A stretch of 6,625 nt of DNA, taken from positions 1 to 6,625 of the forward strand of contig CAMDPJ010000132.1 of assembly GCA_945903925.1 (NCBI GenBank), read 5' to 3'. The notes under the pieces were generated by a model that ran no database searches, was not told the origin of the DNA, and worked only from the letters and a program-made list of their open reading frames with translations. Positions 5,685 through 6,625 of the stretch are shown piece after piece (within the stretch, counting starts at the first letter, position 1; the number at the start of each line of letters is the position of its first letter). The stretch is from Chryseobacterium gleum (lineage in GTDB: Bacteria > Bacteroidota > Bacteroidia > Flavobacteriales_C > GCA-002722245). The position numbers were made by a program, and so were the translations under genes.

Positions 5685-6625
5685 TTAATTAGCTACTTCA
5701 CTCATGAATTTAACACGCATCAATCGCATGTCTTCTTCCGATAAATCTTCACCATCAAATTCTTCCATAGCACTATCTATAGAGTCACTATCGGCTTCTT
5801 TAAAGTAATCGAAAATCTCATCTTGCAAATCTTCATCAACAATATCATCTATATAATAGTCGAGATTAATTTTAGTGCCCGATGCAACAATAGCTTCAAT
5901 TTCCAACAATATATCGGCATAGCTTTTTCCTTTGGCTTTGGCTATATCTTGCAATGGCACTTTTCTATCAATGTTTTGAATGATGTAAACTTTCAATCCG
6001 CTTTTGTTAACCGCCGATTTAATCACCAAATCTTGCGGACGCTCAATATCGTTTTCTTTAACATAAGATGCGATGGCATCGATAAAAGCTCTACCAAATT
6101 TTGAAGCTTTACCTTGTCCAACACCAGCAATTTGCTGCAATTCATCCATGGTAATTGGATACTGAATAGCCATATCTTGCAAAGATGGATCTTGAAAAAC
6201 AACGAATGGCGGAACACCTTTCTCTTTGGCGATACGTTTGCGCACATCTTTCAACAAGGCCAATAAAGTTTCATCGGCAACCACAATTTTGTTGTTGCTT
6301 TCTGTCTCTTCAATTTGCATCTTATCGTAATCGTGATTTTGCGAAAGCAGCAGGGATGTTGGCGCCAATAAAAACTGCTCCCCTTCTGGTGTTAACTTAA
6401 GTATACCGTAAGTTTCAACGTCTTTATCTAAGAAACCATGAATGGCAGTTTGTCTGATAACTGCATTCCAAAACTTAATATCGTTCTCTTTACCTGCACC
6501 AAACTTCTCGTGCAAATTATGGCGATGATCTTTCAAATCTTGATGCGCCATACCTGTAATGAAATCGGCAATGTATTTCGATTTGAATTTTTCTTTTAGG
6601 TCTTTCACCACTTCCAACAGCAGCT
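5685..6625 (-). CDS. recQ: ATP-dependent DNA helicase RecQ, C-terminal part (5' partial)
   Basis: The frame is open to the right edge (LLLEVVKDLKEKF...); the TTG at 6617 is an internal Leu codon, so the helicase core and zinc-binding part lie outside. Residues below are numbered from that Leu. About 1-100 form the RQC winged-helix domain, with EKFGAGKE (37-44), FWNAVIRQ (49-56), and GFLDKDVETYGILKLTPEG (61-79) as the wing that engages duplex DNA. Residues 115-190 are an HRDC domain with VPPFVVFQDPSLQDMA (135-150), ELQQIAGVGQGKASKFG (159-175). Then comes a helical segment (200-260, IIQNIDRKV, YADILLEIEAIV) and an acidic tail ending MRVKFMSEVAN-like (RVKFMSEVAN). This extended C-terminus is as I recall it for Bacteroidota RecQ. 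By family it unwinds DNA 3' to 5' in recombination and repair. A terminator follows at once. Confidence 0.95.
   Translation of the reverse strand, partial: LLLEVVKDLKEKFKSKYIADFITGMAHQDLKDHRHNLHEKFGAGKENDIKFWNAVIRQTAIHGFLDKDVETYGILKLTPEGEQFLLAPTSLLLSQNHDYDKMQIEETESNNKIVVADETLLALLKDVRKRIAKEKGVPPFVVFQDPSLQDMAIQYPITMDELQQIAGVGQGKASKFGRAFIDAIASYVKENDIERPQDLVIKSAVNKSGLKVYIIQNIDRKVPLQDIAKAKGKSYADILLEIEAIVASGTKINLDYYIDDIVDEDLQDEIFDYFKEADSDSIDSAMEEFDGEDLSEEDMRLMRVKFMSEVAN

Noticed and set aside
5823..6400. Several open frames opposite or out of frame with recQ
   Set aside because: All overlap the RQC/HRDC coding sequence, which is unmistakable.
6615..6617. TTG as a start codon for a short RecQ-like protein
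   Set aside because: The frame continues upstream to the window edge with Leu-Leu, and the family has its helicase core there; it is a cut gene, not a short one.
1..6625. CRISPR array, insertion sequence, tRNA, prophage or defence system
   Set aside because: No regular repeats with spacers, no transposase, integrase or nuclease gene, no tRNA-like cloverleaf seen on either strand. The genes are mostly core functions.

Overview
The window looks like chromosomal DNA of a Bacteroidota bacterium. The evidence is low G+C content, genes without clear Shine-Dalgarno sites, outer-membrane proteins of Bacteroidota type, and a RecQ C-terminus and CoaX/LptC variants that resemble that phylum. I cannot name a genus from the sequence; a Chitinophagales- or Sphingobacteriales-like lineage is a guess.

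Layout. On the plus strand, 2-2344 is the 3' part of a gene for a cell-envelope protein that joins a TolB-like beta-propeller to an Omp85-type outer-membrane barrel. It converges on a minus-strand cluster, and a nested inverted repeat (2344-2387) lies in the 49-base gap. Reading along the minus strand, the cluster runs coaX (type III pantothenate kinase, 4946 to 4224), then a FadL/PorV-like outer-membrane protein of unknown role (4234 to 2930), then lptC (LPS-export lipoprotein, 2927 to 2394). The first pair overlaps and the second pair is 2 bases apart, so this is almost certainly one operon. Upstream of it is a 255-base non-coding stretch with a strong minus-strand terminator (5135-5172). 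That terminator serves a small secreted protein (5528 to 5202) made of a signal peptide and one Ig-like domain resembling type IX sorting domains. Before it, also on the minus strand, is the C-terminal part of recQ (RQC and HRDC domains), cut by the right edge and followed by its own terminator (5642-5665).

How the genes relate. Four of the six genes encode outer-membrane, lipoprotein or secreted products. LptC works in the bridge that delivers LPS to the outer membrane, and the propeller/Omp85 protein may insert or move something at the same membrane. CoaX makes 4'-phosphopantothenate for coenzyme A; its link to the envelope genes seems to be shared transcription only. RecQ belongs to DNA repair and is a separate unit.

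I found no mobile element, CRISPR array, tRNA, rRNA or defence cassette. Most of the window is ordinary core-genome content. The points most worth a second look are the propeller-barrel fusion, the stand-alone sorting-domain-like protein and the nested palindrome.
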